Shown: positions 1 to 9,207, numbered from the stretch's first letter. The stretch: DNA of 64,000 nucleotides from Flavobacterium praedii (GCF_026810365.1 NZ_CP113948.1:1017001-1081000), one strand, 5' to 3'. Translations and numbers: made by a program. The notes: generated by a model from the sequence alone, not told the origin.

Positions 1-498
1 TCCCCATAACATAAATACAATATTTTCTTTTTCTTCCGATATTTTTTGAATAACGGCATCTGTAAAAAGATTCCATTTAAGGTGTTTATGACTATTTGGA
101 TTGTCTTTTCTAACAGTTAATGAAGCGTTTAAAAGTAAAACACCTTGTTTGGCCCAAGATTCCAAATTTCCTGATGTGGGCATGAAAATCGAATCCAAAT
201 CGGTATTGATTTCTCTAAAAATATTGCGCAACGAAGGTGGAATTCGCACTGAATCATTTACCGAAAAAGATAAACCATTGGCTTCGCCATCGCCGTGATA
301 TGGATCTTGACCAATAATAACCACTTTTACATTCTCAAAAGAACAAGTATTTAAGGCTGAAAAAATCAACTCTTTGGGAGGAAAACAAACTGAATTTTGA
401 TATTCTTGATCAACAAGCTCGATCAATTCCAGGAAATAAGGTTTCTCTATTTCCTCAGATAAAATAGTTTGCCAGGAAGGATTCAAGTTGATTTGCAT
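1..498 (-). CDS. ung: Uracil-DNA glycosylase, family 1 (3' end outside window)
   Basis: Removes uracil from DNA as the first step of base excision repair in the cytoplasm. Translating the minus strand from the ATG at 496-498 gives 166 codons with no stop before the window edge, so the C-terminal part is missing. The catalytic water-activating loop GQDPYHGDGEANGLSFSV is present near residues 63-80, with the essential Asp at about residue 65. The downstream HPSPLS-type DNA-intercalating loop is expected beyond the edge and cannot be checked. It is divergent from mutS2, with a 181-base spacer. Family assignment is firm. Confidence 0.95.
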   Translation of the reverse strand, partial: MQINLNPSWQTILSEEIEKPYFLELIELVDQEYQNSVCFPPKELIFSALNTCSFENVKVVIIGQDPYHGDGEANGLSFSVNDSVRIPPSLRNIFREINTDLDSIFMPTSGNLESWAKQGVLLLNASLTVRKDNPNSHKHLKWNLFTDAVIQKISEEKENIVFMLWG

Positions 499-649
499 AT
501 TCAAAGTTTATTTCACAAAGATACACGAAGATTCAAAAGAGATTCGCAAAATTGGCAAAACAAAAACATTATGTTTCTTAGTAAATCGCTGTGGTTTCTA
601 TTTTGCTAATCTCTGTGAAATAACCCTATGTTTCTTTCTTAAATAACCT

Positions 650-657
650 TATTTTTG
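650..657 (+). promoter_or_regulatory. Probable -7 element of the mutS2 promoter
   Basis: TATTTTTG fits the Bacteroidetes -7 consensus TAnnTTTG and sits 22 bases before the mutS2 ATG. I find no clear TTG at the -33 position, so only half the promoter is supported. Confidence 0.35.
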
Positions 658-679
658 TAGCGTCAAATCAAATTTATAA

Positions 680-2845
680 ATGATCTCCATTACCGAAAAA
701 ACGTTACAAGATTTACAATTTCCTACGGTTCTCGAAACGATTTCCGATATTTGTAATACTGATATAGGAAAACAAAAAGCCTTAGAAATAACTCCTTTTA
801 GAGACAAAGATACTTTGATGAGCGCTTTATTGCAGACTTCTGAGTATGTTTCTTCTTTTCAAAACAACAATGCCATCCCCAATCACGGTTTTGATGCTAT
901 TACATACGAAATAAAATTTTTAGCCATCGAAGACAGTTTTCTAGAAGTCGGTGGTTTTAGAAAAATTGCCACAATATCCGAAACGACGAATGTACTATTG
1001 ACGTTTCTGAATAAATTCAATGATTATTACCCTAATCTTTGTGCCAAAAGTTCTGGAATTCAACTTACCAGAGCGATTATCACGCTTGTTGATGCTGTAG
1101 TTGATAAATATGGAGAAATAAAAGACAATGCCTCACCAGAATTACTAAACATTCGCCGCAATATGAATTCGGTTCGAGGGAAAATGAACCAAAGTTTTGG
1201 AATAGCACTTACGCAATACAACGGTTTGGGATATTTGGATGATATTAAAGAAAGTTTTGTGCAAAATCGTCGTGTTTTGGCTGTTTTAGCAATGTACCGA
1301 CGCAAAGTAAGAGGCTCTATTTTGGGTAGTTCCAAAACAGGGAGTATTGCTTATATTGAACCAGAAGCTACGCTGAATTACTCTCGTGAACTCAGTAATT
1401 TGGAATATGAGGAAAAAGAAGAAATTACTAGAATTCTAAAGCAATTATCGAATGCAATTCGACCATTTTTACCATTGTTGATTCAATATCAAGATTTCCT
1501 GAGTGATATTGATGTGATTGCTGCAAAAGCGAAATATGCCAATAGAATCAATGGAATTTTGCCAACAATTACAGAGGAACGCCGTCTTTATTTTAGAGAT
1601 GCCTATCATCCTATTTTGTATTTGAATAACAAGCAAAAAAAGGAAGTTACGCATCCACAAACCATCGAATTAAGTCAAGAAAATAGAATAATTGTTATTT
1701 CAGGACCCAACGCGGGAGGTAAAACCATCTCGATGAAAACGGTTGGTTTGTTGCAATTAATGTTGCAATCGGGAATGTTGATTCCTGTACACGAACGCAG
1801 TGAAACGTTTCTATTTGATAGAATACTCACGGATATTGGAGACAACCAATCAATTGAAAATCATTTAAGTACTTATAGTTATCGATTGAAAAACATGAAC
1901 TACTTTTTGAAAAAGTGCAATAAGAAAACCATGTTTTTGATTGATGAATTTGGTACCGGTTCTGATCCTGAATTGGGAGGTGCTTTGGCCGAAATTTTCT
2001 TGGAAGAGTTCTACCATCGGGAAGCTTTTGGATTAATCACGACGCATTATTCGAATCTAAAAATTTTAGCAAATGAGCTCCCTTGCGCTACTAATGCCAA
2101 CATGCTCTTTGACGAAAAATCATTAGAACCCATGTACAAATTGGCTTTGGGACAAGCGGGAAGTTCATTTACTTTTGAAGTAGCTTTAAAAAATGGAATC
2201 CCATTTAGTTTAATCAACCGCGCTAAGAAGAAAATTGAAGTAGGAAAAGTTCGTTTTGATAAAACAATTGCCAACTTGCAGAAAGAGCGTTCCAAAATGG
2301 AGAAAACGTCACAAACGCTAAAAGAAGAAGAAACCAAAGCGCGTCAGGAAGGCAAAAAAATGGAAGATATTAATGTCAAAATCAAGCAAAAACTGGAAAG
2401 CTACCAGGAGTTATATGACAGCAATCAAAAGACAATTTACATAGGTCAAAAAATTGAAGATATTGCTGAGAAATATTTTAATAATAAAAATAAAAAAGAC
2501 CTGATAGGTGAGTTTCTGAAAATCATCGAAATAGAAAATTCCAAACGCAAAAAAGCCACTCCTAAAGAAGCAAAAGCGATTATCCAGAAGAAAAAAGAAA
2601 TTATAGAGGAAGTTACTGTTGTCGTAGAAGAAATCCGCAAGGAAAAGAAAGAGAAGAAATTAAAACCTGTAATTGTAAAACCCAATGTTATTCTAAAAAT
2701 AGGAGATCGTGTGCGTATGCAGGATGGAAAATCAGTGGGAACCATTGATAAAATTGAAAAAAACAAAGCCGTAGTGAATTATGGTGTGTTTACTTCAAAA
2801 GTGAGTTTGGATGAATTGGAGTTTGTTGAACATGGGAAAAAATAG
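680..2845 (+). CDS. mutS2: MutS2-family ATPase lacking the Smr nuclease domain
   Basis: A 721-residue MutS-family DNA-binding ATPase. MutS2 proteins act on branched DNA or stalled ribosomes rather than on mismatches. The core and lever region spans roughly residues 1-320. The Walker A motif GPNAGGKT is near residue 341 and the Walker B LIDEFGTGSDPE near residue 419, followed by a long Lys/Glu-rich coiled coil (about 520-660). The C-terminus ends in a small basic beta-rich segment (VRMQDGKSVGTI). The Smr endonuclease domain that ends classical MutS2 proteins is not present, and the stop codon is clean. The start is supported by the -7 element just upstream. Confidence 0.9.
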   Translation: MISITEKTLQDLQFPTVLETISDICNTDIGKQKALEITPFRDKDTLMSALLQTSEYVSSFQNNNAIPNHGFDAITYEIKFLAIEDSFLEVGGFRKIATISETTNVLLTFLNKFNDYYPNLCAKSSGIQLTRAIITLVDAVVDKYGEIKDNASPELLNIRRNMNSVRGKMNQSFGIALTQYNGLGYLDDIKESFVQNRRVLAVLAMYRRKVRGSILGSSKTGSIAYIEPEATLNYSRELSNLEYEEKEEITRILKQLSNAIRPFLPLLIQYQDFLSDIDVIAAKAKYANRINGILPTITEERRLYFRDAYHPILYLNNKQKKEVTHPQTIELSQENRIIVISGPNAGGKTISMKTVGLLQLMLQSGMLIPVHERSETFLFDRILTDIGDNQSIENHLSTYSYRLKNMNYFLKKCNKKTMFLIDEFGTGSDPELGGALAEIFLEEFYHREAFGLITTHYSNLKILANELPCATNANMLFDEKSLEPMYKLALGQAGSSFTFEVALKNGIPFSLINRAKKKIEVGKVRFDKTIANLQKERSKMEKTSQTLKEEETKARQEGKKMEDINVKIKQKLESYQELYDSNQKTIYIGQKIEDIAEKYFNNKNKKDLIGEFLKIIEIENSKRKKATPKEAKAIIQKKKEIIEEVTVVVEEIRKEKKEKKLKPVIVKPNVILKIGDRVRMQDGKSVGTIDKIEKNKAVVNYGVFTSKVSLDELEFVEHGKK

Positions 2846-2907
2846 TATTCATTAACACAACTTTGTCAAATTTTTGAACTTTAGCAAATATTTTTAGAAA
2901 CCTTATC

Positions 2908-3324
2908 ATGCAAAACCTCCCTCTCCATAAAAAAATAATCCTCTTTGACGGTGTTTGTAACCTCTGTAATTCTGCGGTGCAATTTATTATCAAACATGAC
3001 AAAAAGGATGTCTTTAGATTCGTTCCTTTACAATCAGATTTGGGTTTAGATATTTTGAAATACATTGGAATTGATTTTGCCAAGATAGATAGTATTGTAC
3101 TTTATGAGCCTGGAGTCGCTTACTACTACAAATCGGATGCAGCATTGCAAATTGCAAAAAGTTTGAATGGTTTATATTCATTTGGAATTATTTTTAAAAT
3201 TATTCCAAATGGAATCAGAAATCAATTATATGACTATATAGCCAGAAATAGATACAATTGGTTTGGCAAAAAAGAGAGTTGCATGATACCTACTCCAGAA
3301 TTAAAAATAAAATTTTTAGAATAA
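2908..3324 (+). CDS. DCC-family thiol-disulfide oxidoreductase (DUF393)
   Basis: A 138-residue protein of the DCC family, named for the conserved Asp-Cys-Cys near the N-terminus. Here the motif is FDGVCNLCN, with Asp14, Cys17 and Cys20, a CxxC-like redox centre. There is no signal peptide, so it is probably cytoplasmic or loosely membrane associated. The family is predicted to be thiol-disulfide oxidoreductases, but substrates are unknown. It starts 62 bases after mutS2 on the same strand and may share its transcript. Confidence 0.85.
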   Translation: MQNLPLHKKIILFDGVCNLCNSAVQFIIKHDKKDVFRFVPLQSDLGLDILKYIGIDFAKIDSIVLYEPGVAYYYKSDAALQIAKSLNGLYSFGIIFKIIPNGIRNQLYDYIARNRYNWFGKKESCMIPTPELKIKFLE

Positions 3325-3369
3325 TTGTATTCTATGATAAATGTCATCTCTTTAGATGGATTGTTATCT

Positions 3370-3377
3370 TAAATTTG
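3370..3377 (+). promoter_or_regulatory. Candidate -7 element before the 41-residue ORF
   Basis: TAAATTTG matches TAnnTTTG and lies 23 bases before the ATG of the short ORF at 3401. No well-spaced TTG box is visible upstream. Confidence 0.35.
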
Positions 3378-3400
3378 ACCAATCTAAAAAATTAATTTTT

Positions 3401-3526
3401 ATGAGAAACTTATCGCTTTATTCTTGGGAAAACGGTGCATTTATAATGGTAATTGTTTTCGGATTGGTAATTATTGGTTTAATTGGAGCAGTTGTATTGA
3501 TGATAAATTCTGGTAAAAAAAAATGA
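3401..3526 (+). CDS. Short single-span membrane protein, 41 residues
   Basis: A short ORF starting MRNLSLYSWENGAF, followed by about 22 hydrophobic residues (MVIVFGLVIIGLIGAVVLMI) and a basic tail NSGKKK. This is the layout of a small inner-membrane protein with an N-terminal aromatic/polar end and a positive C-terminal end. It has a candidate -7 element just upstream and a strong hairpin 20 bases after the stop, which together support a separate transcription unit. I do not recognise a function. Confidence 0.6.
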   Translation: MRNLSLYSWENGAFIMVIVFGLVIIGLIGAVVLMINSGKKK

Positions 3527-3545
3527 TTAGTTTTTTTGTCTAAAA

Positions 3546-3579
3546 AAAAGAGGATGCCTTTCTGTGGACATCCTCTTTT
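3546..3579. terminator. Bidirectional terminator between the 41-residue ORF and ettA
   Basis: A perfect 11-bp stem (AAAAGAGGATG / CATCCTCTTTT) with a 12-base loop, with A-runs on the left and T-runs on the right. It can end both the plus-strand small gene and the minus-strand ettA. Confidence 0.85.
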
Positions 3580-3597
3580 ACTTTTTATAGAAATAAA

Positions 3598-5289
3598 TTA
3601 TCTAATCAATTTTCTGTATTTCAATCGTTTCGGAGTCAAATCACCACCCAAACGTTTTTTCTTATTTTCTTCATAATCAGAGAACCCACCTTCAAAATAA
3701 TACACTTCTGAATTTCCTTCAAACGCAAGGATATGAGTACAAATTCTGTCTAAGAACCATCTGTCGTGAGAAATCACTACCGCACAACCTGCAAAGTTTT
3801 CTAAACCTTCTTCCAATGCACGAAGCGTATTCACGTCCAAATCATTCGTAGGTTCATCCAGTAACAATACGTTACCTTCTTCCTTCAAAGTCATAGCTAG
3901 ATGCAAACGGTTTCTTTCTCCACCAGAAAGCATGGATACTTTCTTGTTTTGTTCGCCACCACCAAAGTTAAAACGGGATAAATAAGCTCTTGAATTCACT
4001 TGTTTCCCTCCCATCATGATCAGTTCTTGCCCATCGGCAAAGTTTTCCCAAATGGATTTGTCAGGATTAATATTCGAATGCGCTTGATCTACATAAGCGA
4101 TTTTCACAGTATCACCCACCAAAAATTCACCATTGTCTGTTTTTTGCTCTCCCATAATCATTTTGAAAATAGTCGATTTACCAGCACCGTTTGGTCCAAT
4201 AATTCCAACAATTCCAGCTTGTGGTAACGTAAAATTTAAATTATCATACAACAATTTATCTCCAAAGGCTTTAGCTACGTTTTTGGCTTCAATAACATTA
4301 GTACCTAATCTTGGACCATTCGGAATATAAATTTCCAAGTTTTCATCCAATTGTTTTTGGTCTTCGTTCAAGAGTTTATCGTAGTTCTGTAAACGTGCTT
4401 TTTGTTTGGTTTGTCGTCCTTTTGCTCCTTGACGAACCCAATCCAACTCGCGTTCCAACGTTTTTCTACGTTTAGAAGCTACTTTTTCTTCCAATGCCAT
4501 ACGGTTTGATTTTTGGTCTAGCCAAGAAGAATAATTCCCTTTCCAAGGAATACCTTCACCTCTATCCAATTCTAAAATCCAACCTGCAACATTATCCAAG
4601 AAATACCTGTCGTGTGTTACCGCAATTACAGTTCCAGCATATTGTGCCAAATGTTGTTCTAACCAAAGTACACTTTCAGCATCCAGGTGATTGGTAGGCT
4701 CATCCAGAAGTAAAACATCAGGCTGTTGCAATAGTAAACGGCACAAAGCTACACGGCGACGTTCTCCTCCAGATAAATTCTTAATGGGTGTGTCACCTTC
4801 TGGCGTGCGTAAGGCATCCATTGCAATTTCTAATTTGGTATCAATTTCCCAAGCGCCCAAAGCATCGATTTTATCCTGCAAAGCTGCTTGACGATCCATT
4901 AATTTATCCATTTTATCTGCATCTTCGTAGTTTTCTGGAAGACCAAATAAATCATTAATTTTATTGTATTCTTCCAAAACAGCCATTGTTTCAGCAACAC
5001 CTTCACGAACAATTTCAATAACAGTTTTAGAATCGTCAAGTATAGGTTCTTGTTCTAAATACCCGACGGTATAACCTGGTTGAAAAACTACATCACCTTG
5101 ATAGTTTTTATCAATTCCTGCAATAATCTTCAAAAGGGAAGATTTTCCAGAACCATTTAGACCTAAAATACCAATTTTAGCTCCATAAAAGAAACTCAAA
5201 TAGATGTTTTTCAAAACAGGTTTATCTGCACCTTGATAGGTTTTACTCAATTTTTGCATTGAGAAAATTACTTTCTTATCGTCTGACAT
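3598..5289 (-). CDS. ettA: Energy-dependent translational throttle protein EttA (ABC-F)
   Basis: A 563-residue ABC-F ATPase with two nucleotide-binding domains and no membrane segments. ABC-F proteins of this type bind the ribosomal E site and tune elongation to the ATP/ADP state. The first Walker A is GLNGSGKSS at residues 43-51 and the first signature is LSGGERRRVALCRLL; the second Walker A GPNGAGKS is near residue 361 and the second signature is LSGGERNRLHLA. Both Walker B motifs end LLLDEPTN. The length and the linker with IPWKGNYSSW match EttA closely, rather than the resistance-type ABC-F proteins. It follows the small membrane gene by 51 bases. Confidence 0.93.
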   Translation of the reverse strand: MSDDKKVIFSMQKLSKTYQGADKPVLKNIYLSFFYGAKIGILGLNGSGKSSLLKIIAGIDKNYQGDVVFQPGYTVGYLEQEPILDDSKTVIEIVREGVAETMAVLEEYNKINDLFGLPENYEDADKMDKLMDRQAALQDKIDALGAWEIDTKLEIAMDALRTPEGDTPIKNLSGGERRRVALCRLLLQQPDVLLLDEPTNHLDAESVLWLEQHLAQYAGTVIAVTHDRYFLDNVAGWILELDRGEGIPWKGNYSSWLDQKSNRMALEEKVASKRRKTLERELDWVRQGAKGRQTKQKARLQNYDKLLNEDQKQLDENLEIYIPNGPRLGTNVIEAKNVAKAFGDKLLYDNLNFTLPQAGIVGIIGPNGAGKSTIFKMIMGEQKTDNGEFLVGDTVKIAYVDQAHSNINPDKSIWENFADGQELIMMGGKQVNSRAYLSRFNFGGGEQNKKVSMLSGGERNRLHLAMTLKEEGNVLLLDEPTNDLDVNTLRALEEGLENFAGCAVVISHDRWFLDRICTHILAFEGNSEVYYFEGGFSDYEENKKKRLGGDLTPKRLKYRKLIR

Positions 5290-5340
5290 ATTTAAATGTT
5301 TTAATTTATTATATGATTAATTATTGGTTTTGAATGTCAA

Positions 5341-5523
5341 TTACAGCCTACCTTTTAGAGAACTAAATACCCATGCGATAGCAAAGAAACCAATACCAAC
5401 AGCGGCAAATCCCCAGCCTGATACATCTCTGTATTTAAAAACGCCTAAGCCTATTAGTAATAATCCCATGAGCACCATTATAAAGGCAGCCCATCCTAAA
5501 ATAGTATTTTTATTCATTCCCAT
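5341..5523 (-). CDS. CAL67264-family small membrane protein
   Basis: A 60-residue protein with two predicted membrane spans: an AAFIMVLMGLLLIGLGVF-type span, then WGFAAVGIGFFAIAWVF, joined by a short KYRDVSG loop. It resembles the CAL67264 family of flavobacterial membrane proteins of unknown function. The start could be Met1 or Met3 (MGMNKN). It lies between the pullulanase gene and ettA on the same strand and may be cotranscribed with ettA. Confidence 0.75.
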   Translation of the reverse strand: MGMNKNTILGWAAFIMVLMGLLLIGLGVFKYRDVSGWGFAAVGIGFFAIAWVFSSLKGRL

Positions 5524-5592
5524 AATTGTGGTATTTGTTTTTTGAAAGTTGCAAATATCGGTATTTTTTAGTAGATTTTTAGTTTAAAAGAT

Positions 5593-7611
5593 TTATTCCT
5601 GATATAAAATAATTGCACTTCTGCCAGGGATACTTATGCTTTGATTTTGAATTGCTTCTATTCCATTTAAATTGATAATCGCTCCATTACATACCATCTT
5701 CCAAGTGCCTTCAAGCTCTTGTTGGATCTCATTTTCGTTTCCATTAAAATAGACTCTTATTGTTTTCCATTTATCACCATTTGCATTATTTTTTAAAGTA
5801 TAACCAACCAAAAAGGGAGAATCTAAAGTTAAGAATTCCAAATGCTCTTGGATCATTTTTTCAGATGTCATTTTGAATGCTGGATGATTGTTTCTTAATG
5901 CAATTAGATTTTTGTAATATTGATTAAGCTCTTTGTTCTCGTGTTTCCAATTCCAATCTATTTTATTGATGCTATCAGAAGAATTATAAGAGTTCTCAAC
6001 GCCCAATTTGGTACGTTTCATTTCTACTCCCATATGCAAAAAAGGAATACTTTGTGAGGTTAAAATAATGGTGTTAGCTAGTTTGTCCATTTGTACTAAC
6101 TCCTCTTCACTTGCTTTTGGATTAGAGATTTTTAGCTTGTCATACAAGGTATTGTTATCATGACAAGATACATATCCTATTACTTTTGTTGGGTTATCCG
6201 AATATGGAAACTGAGCATAACTACGTTTTAAATCATATTTAACTTGCGGATGATTTGTTGAGGCTACGATTCCAAATTGAATTACGTCTTTGTATTCTTT
6301 ATTTCCACTTACAAAACCTTTTTCTTCTACATTAGACCAATGTCCTTTTACTGCATCTCTTATATCATCGGAGAAAACAGAAATGTCTTTAAGTTTTTTT
6401 ACATTGTTTTTTAGCGCTCTTTTTTCAATAGGTAAAGGAGAATCTCCTGCAGTCCATCCTTCTCCATAAAGAAAAATGGTTGGATCTATTTTCTTTAATG
6501 CTACCGAAATTTGATTCATTGTTTCAATGTCGTGAATAGCCATTAAATCAAATCGAAAACCATTTACATGATATTCTTTTACCCAATATTTTAAAGATTC
6601 TATCATAAATTGGCGAGCCATTACACGGTCTGAAGCAAATTCATTACCACAAGCCGAAGCATCCGAACGTTTTCCATCAGGCCAATTTCTATAATAATAA
6701 CCAGGAACTAATTGGTCAAAAATATCAGTAGAACTAGTGTGATTGTATACCACATCCATAACCAAACGAATATTGGCTTGATGCAAAGCCAAAACCATTT
6801 CTTTATATTCTTTGATACGAACTAAACCATCAAAAGGATTGGTGGAGTAAGAACCTTCTAATGAATTGTAATTCTGAGGGTCATACCCCCAATTGTATTG
6901 TTTTTTATCCAAGTTATATTCATCAATTGATTTATAATCAAATACTGGAAGTAAGTGTAAATGCGTAATTCCTAATTCTTTTAAATGGTCTAATCCTGTT
7001 GTTTCGTCATATTCATTTTTAGTATTTTTCTCGGTAAAGGCTAGAAACTTACCTTTGTTCTTAATACCTGATGATGGATCAATTGAAAAGTCTCTTACAT
7101 GTGCTTCATACAAAATTATATCCGAAACTGACTTCAAAACGGGTTGCTTGTCTGTATTCCAGTTGGACGGATTGGTTAGTTTAGGGTCGAATATTAAACC
7201 TCTATTTCCATTTACTCCAACTCCTTTTGCGTAAGGATCTGGCATTTCTTTTGACCAATTACCTTTGTTTTTAGCTTGTAAAGTATAATAGGTATTGTGA
7301 TAATTTCCGTTTAATATGATTTCCCAAACACCGGTTGTTTTATTATACAGTAAATTTTGAGTTGCAATAGGACTTCCGCCGTTTCCTAGTTTGTATAGAT
7401 TAATTTTTACTTCTTCGACATTGGGACTCCATAACTTAACTATAGTTTTGTTTGTGGTGTATGTTACTCCAAGATCATTCTTTAAATAAAGGGGATATGC
7501 ATCAAATGAAGCATATTTTAAATTATTTATTTTTGAATTTTGTGCCATAGCAAAATTAACGATAAGTAATATCCCAATTGTGACTAGGATATTTTTTGAT
7601 AAAGTAAACAT
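5593..7611 (-). CDS. pulA: Type I pullulanase-like alpha-glucan debranching enzyme (GH13)
   Basis: A 672-residue glycoside hydrolase family 13 enzyme that should cleave alpha-1,6 branches in pullulan, starch or glycogen. An N-terminal signal peptide ending FAMAQ suggests export. A CBM48-like beta domain follows (about 35-150), then the catalytic barrel. The pullulanase signature YNWGYDPQNY is near residue 237. The barrel motifs DVVYNHT, GFRFDLMAIHD (nucleophile Asp), YGEGWTAG (acid/base Glu) and SCHDNNT are all present. A C-terminal beta domain ends the protein. It begins 11 bases after the holA stop, so the two are probably cotranscribed. No SusC/D genes lie nearby. Confidence 0.88.
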   Translation of the reverse strand: MFTLSKNILVTIGILLIVNFAMAQNSKINNLKYASFDAYPLYLKNDLGVTYTTNKTIVKLWSPNVEEVKINLYKLGNGGSPIATQNLLYNKTTGVWEIILNGNYHNTYYTLQAKNKGNWSKEMPDPYAKGVGVNGNRGLIFDPKLTNPSNWNTDKQPVLKSVSDIILYEAHVRDFSIDPSSGIKNKGKFLAFTEKNTKNEYDETTGLDHLKELGITHLHLLPVFDYKSIDEYNLDKKQYNWGYDPQNYNSLEGSYSTNPFDGLVRIKEYKEMVLALHQANIRLVMDVVYNHTSSTDIFDQLVPGYYYRNWPDGKRSDASACGNEFASDRVMARQFMIESLKYWVKEYHVNGFRFDLMAIHDIETMNQISVALKKIDPTIFLYGEGWTAGDSPLPIEKRALKNNVKKLKDISVFSDDIRDAVKGHWSNVEEKGFVSGNKEYKDVIQFGIVASTNHPQVKYDLKRSYAQFPYSDNPTKVIGYVSCHDNNTLYDKLKISNPKASEEELVQMDKLANTIILTSQSIPFLHMGVEMKRTKLGVENSYNSSDSINKIDWNWKHENKELNQYYKNLIALRNNHPAFKMTSEKMIQEHLEFLTLDSPFLVGYTLKNNANGDKWKTIRVYFNGNENEIQQELEGTWKMVCNGAIINLNGIEAIQNQSISIPGRSAIILYQE

Positions 7612-7622
7612 AATTTTATTTT

Positions 7623-8627
7623 TTAATTAAAAATTTTATATAACATTTCTCGTAATAAATCCGCTTGTGTTAAGCTATTTGCTCCTACTCCTTTACTTTT
7701 TACGTCGGTATCTCTAAGGGACGCAATAATTTGGCTTACTTTTTTCATTGGGTAATTTTTTAAAGCCATATCGTAGTCTTTTAGAAAAAAAGGATTAACT
7801 CCTAATGCCGAAGCCACATTTTTAGGATTTTTGTCTTTCAATCCGTGGTATTTTAATAATTGAATAAAAAAACTAAAAACCAATGCAGTTGTCATAACCA
7901 ATGGATTGTCTTTTGGGTTTTGGGCAAAATTATCTGCTATTTTGTATGCTTTTAGTTGGTTTCGTTCACCAATCGCTTTTCGCAATTCGAAGACATTGTA
8001 ATCTTTACTGAAACCAATATTTTCTTCAATATCTTTGGCCGAAATTGTACTTCCAGCGGGCAATATGATTTGAAGTTTTTCGAGTTCATTATTAATTTTA
8101 CTCAAATCAGTTCCAAGGAATTCGACTAGCATTGCTGAAGCTTTGGGCTCTATGTTGTATTTTTTGCCTGCTAACACTCGCTTAATCCAATCTCCAACTT
8201 GATTTTCATAAAGTTTTTTGCTTTCGTAAACAACTCCGTTTTTGGCTAAGAGCTTGGTTACTTTTTTTCTTTTGTCTAATGTTTTGTATTTATAACAAAA
8301 AACCAAAACGGTTGTAGACATCGGATTTTCTACATAATGCTCAATTTTATCAATAGTTCTGGATAAATCCTGTGCTTCTTTGACTATAACCACTTGACGA
8401 TCTGCCATCATCGGATATCGTTTGGCTGTCGAAACTACATCTTCAATAGTAACATCTCTACCATATAAAACAGTTTGATTGAATCCTTTTTCTTCTTCGG
8501 ATAAAATATTTTTTTCGATATATTCAGCTAATTTGTCAATATAATAAGGCTCCTCTCCCATCAAAAAATAAATGGGTTTGATATTTCCGGCTTTTATATC
8601 ATTAACAATCTTTATAACTTCGTCCAT
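7623..8627 (-). CDS. holA: DNA polymerase III subunit delta
   Basis: A 334-residue clamp-loader subunit that opens the beta sliding clamp. The start MDEVIKIVNDIKAGNIKPIYFLMGEEPYYID is the typical delta opening, followed by an AAA+-like fold without a functional P-loop, and the conserved C-terminal collar region. It is divergent from the HsdR-N-domain gene, with an 85-base spacer, and is followed directly by the pullulanase gene. Confidence 0.92.
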   Translation of the reverse strand: MDEVIKIVNDIKAGNIKPIYFLMGEEPYYIDKLAEYIEKNILSEEEKGFNQTVLYGRDVTIEDVVSTAKRYPMMADRQVVIVKEAQDLSRTIDKIEHYVENPMSTTVLVFCYKYKTLDKRKKVTKLLAKNGVVYESKKLYENQVGDWIKRVLAGKKYNIEPKASAMLVEFLGTDLSKINNELEKLQIILPAGSTISAKDIEENIGFSKDYNVFELRKAIGERNQLKAYKIADNFAQNPKDNPLVMTTALVFSFFIQLLKYHGLKDKNPKNVASALGVNPFFLKDYDMALKNYPMKKVSQIIASLRDTDVKSKGVGANSLTQADLLREMLYKIFN

Positions 8628-8712
8628 ATTTTGGGTTTCGGGTTTCGGGTTTAAAGTTTCAAGTTAGATCCTTAATCTTTAAACTTTAAACTAAATTAAC
8701 TAATTTCGCAAC

Positions 8713-9168
8713 ATGCAAAAACTCAATTTTCCTTCTTATTCATTTCGTTTCAAAAATAGCGAAAATAAAGTATCTATTTTTGATAGTATAAGGAAAAAAT
8801 TCATCATCCTTACGCCAGAAGAATGGGTTAGACAACATGTAGTTCACTATTTATTAGAAGAGAAAAAGTTTCCAAAATCCCTTATAAACGTTGAGAAAGT
8901 ATTAATGGTTAACGGTTTGCGTAAACGGTATGATGTAGTTGTTTATAATTCTAATGGTTCTATTTTTTTATTAATCGAATGTAAAGCTCCTGAAGTAAAA
9001 ATTACTCAGGCTACTTTTGATCAAATAGCAAGATATAATATGACAATGGAAGCTGAATTTTTGATGCTTACCAATGGACTAAATCATTATTTTTGCCTAA
9101 TGGATTTTGAAAATGAAAAATATACTTTCCTCGAAAATCTGCCAAAATATAACCATAAAAGTATTTAG
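8713..9168 (+). CDS. Stand-alone HsdR N-terminal-like nuclease-domain protein
   Basis: A 151-residue protein matching the N-terminal domain of type I restriction enzyme R subunits. It carries a PD-(D/E)xK-like core: Asp in RYDVVVY, then the ECK motif in LLIECKAPEV, and a following QIARYN helix. No helicase, HsdM or HsdS gene is nearby, so it is not part of a classical restriction system. It sits opposite holA and 39 bases before a glycosyltransferase. A nuclease or DNA-repair role is inferred from the fold only. Confidence 0.75.
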   Translation: MQKLNFPSYSFRFKNSENKVSIFDSIRKKFIILTPEEWVRQHVVHYLLEEKKFPKSLINVEKVLMVNGLRKRYDVVVYNSNGSIFLLIECKAPEVKITQATFDQIARYNMTMEAEFLMLTNGLNHYFCLMDFENEKYTFLENLPKYNHKSI

Positions 9169-9207
9169 ATTCTAAATATCTAAATACTCAATATCTAAAA
9201 ATCTCGA

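Noticed and set aside
8634..8653. GGGTTTCGGGTTTCGGGTTT as a telomere-like or G-quadruplex element
   Set aside because: Only three units and inside an AT-rich gap with other degenerate word repeats; a simple slippage repeat is more likely.
8713..9168. Type I restriction system
   Set aside because: Only the HsdR N-terminal-like domain is present; no helicase part, HsdM or HsdS.
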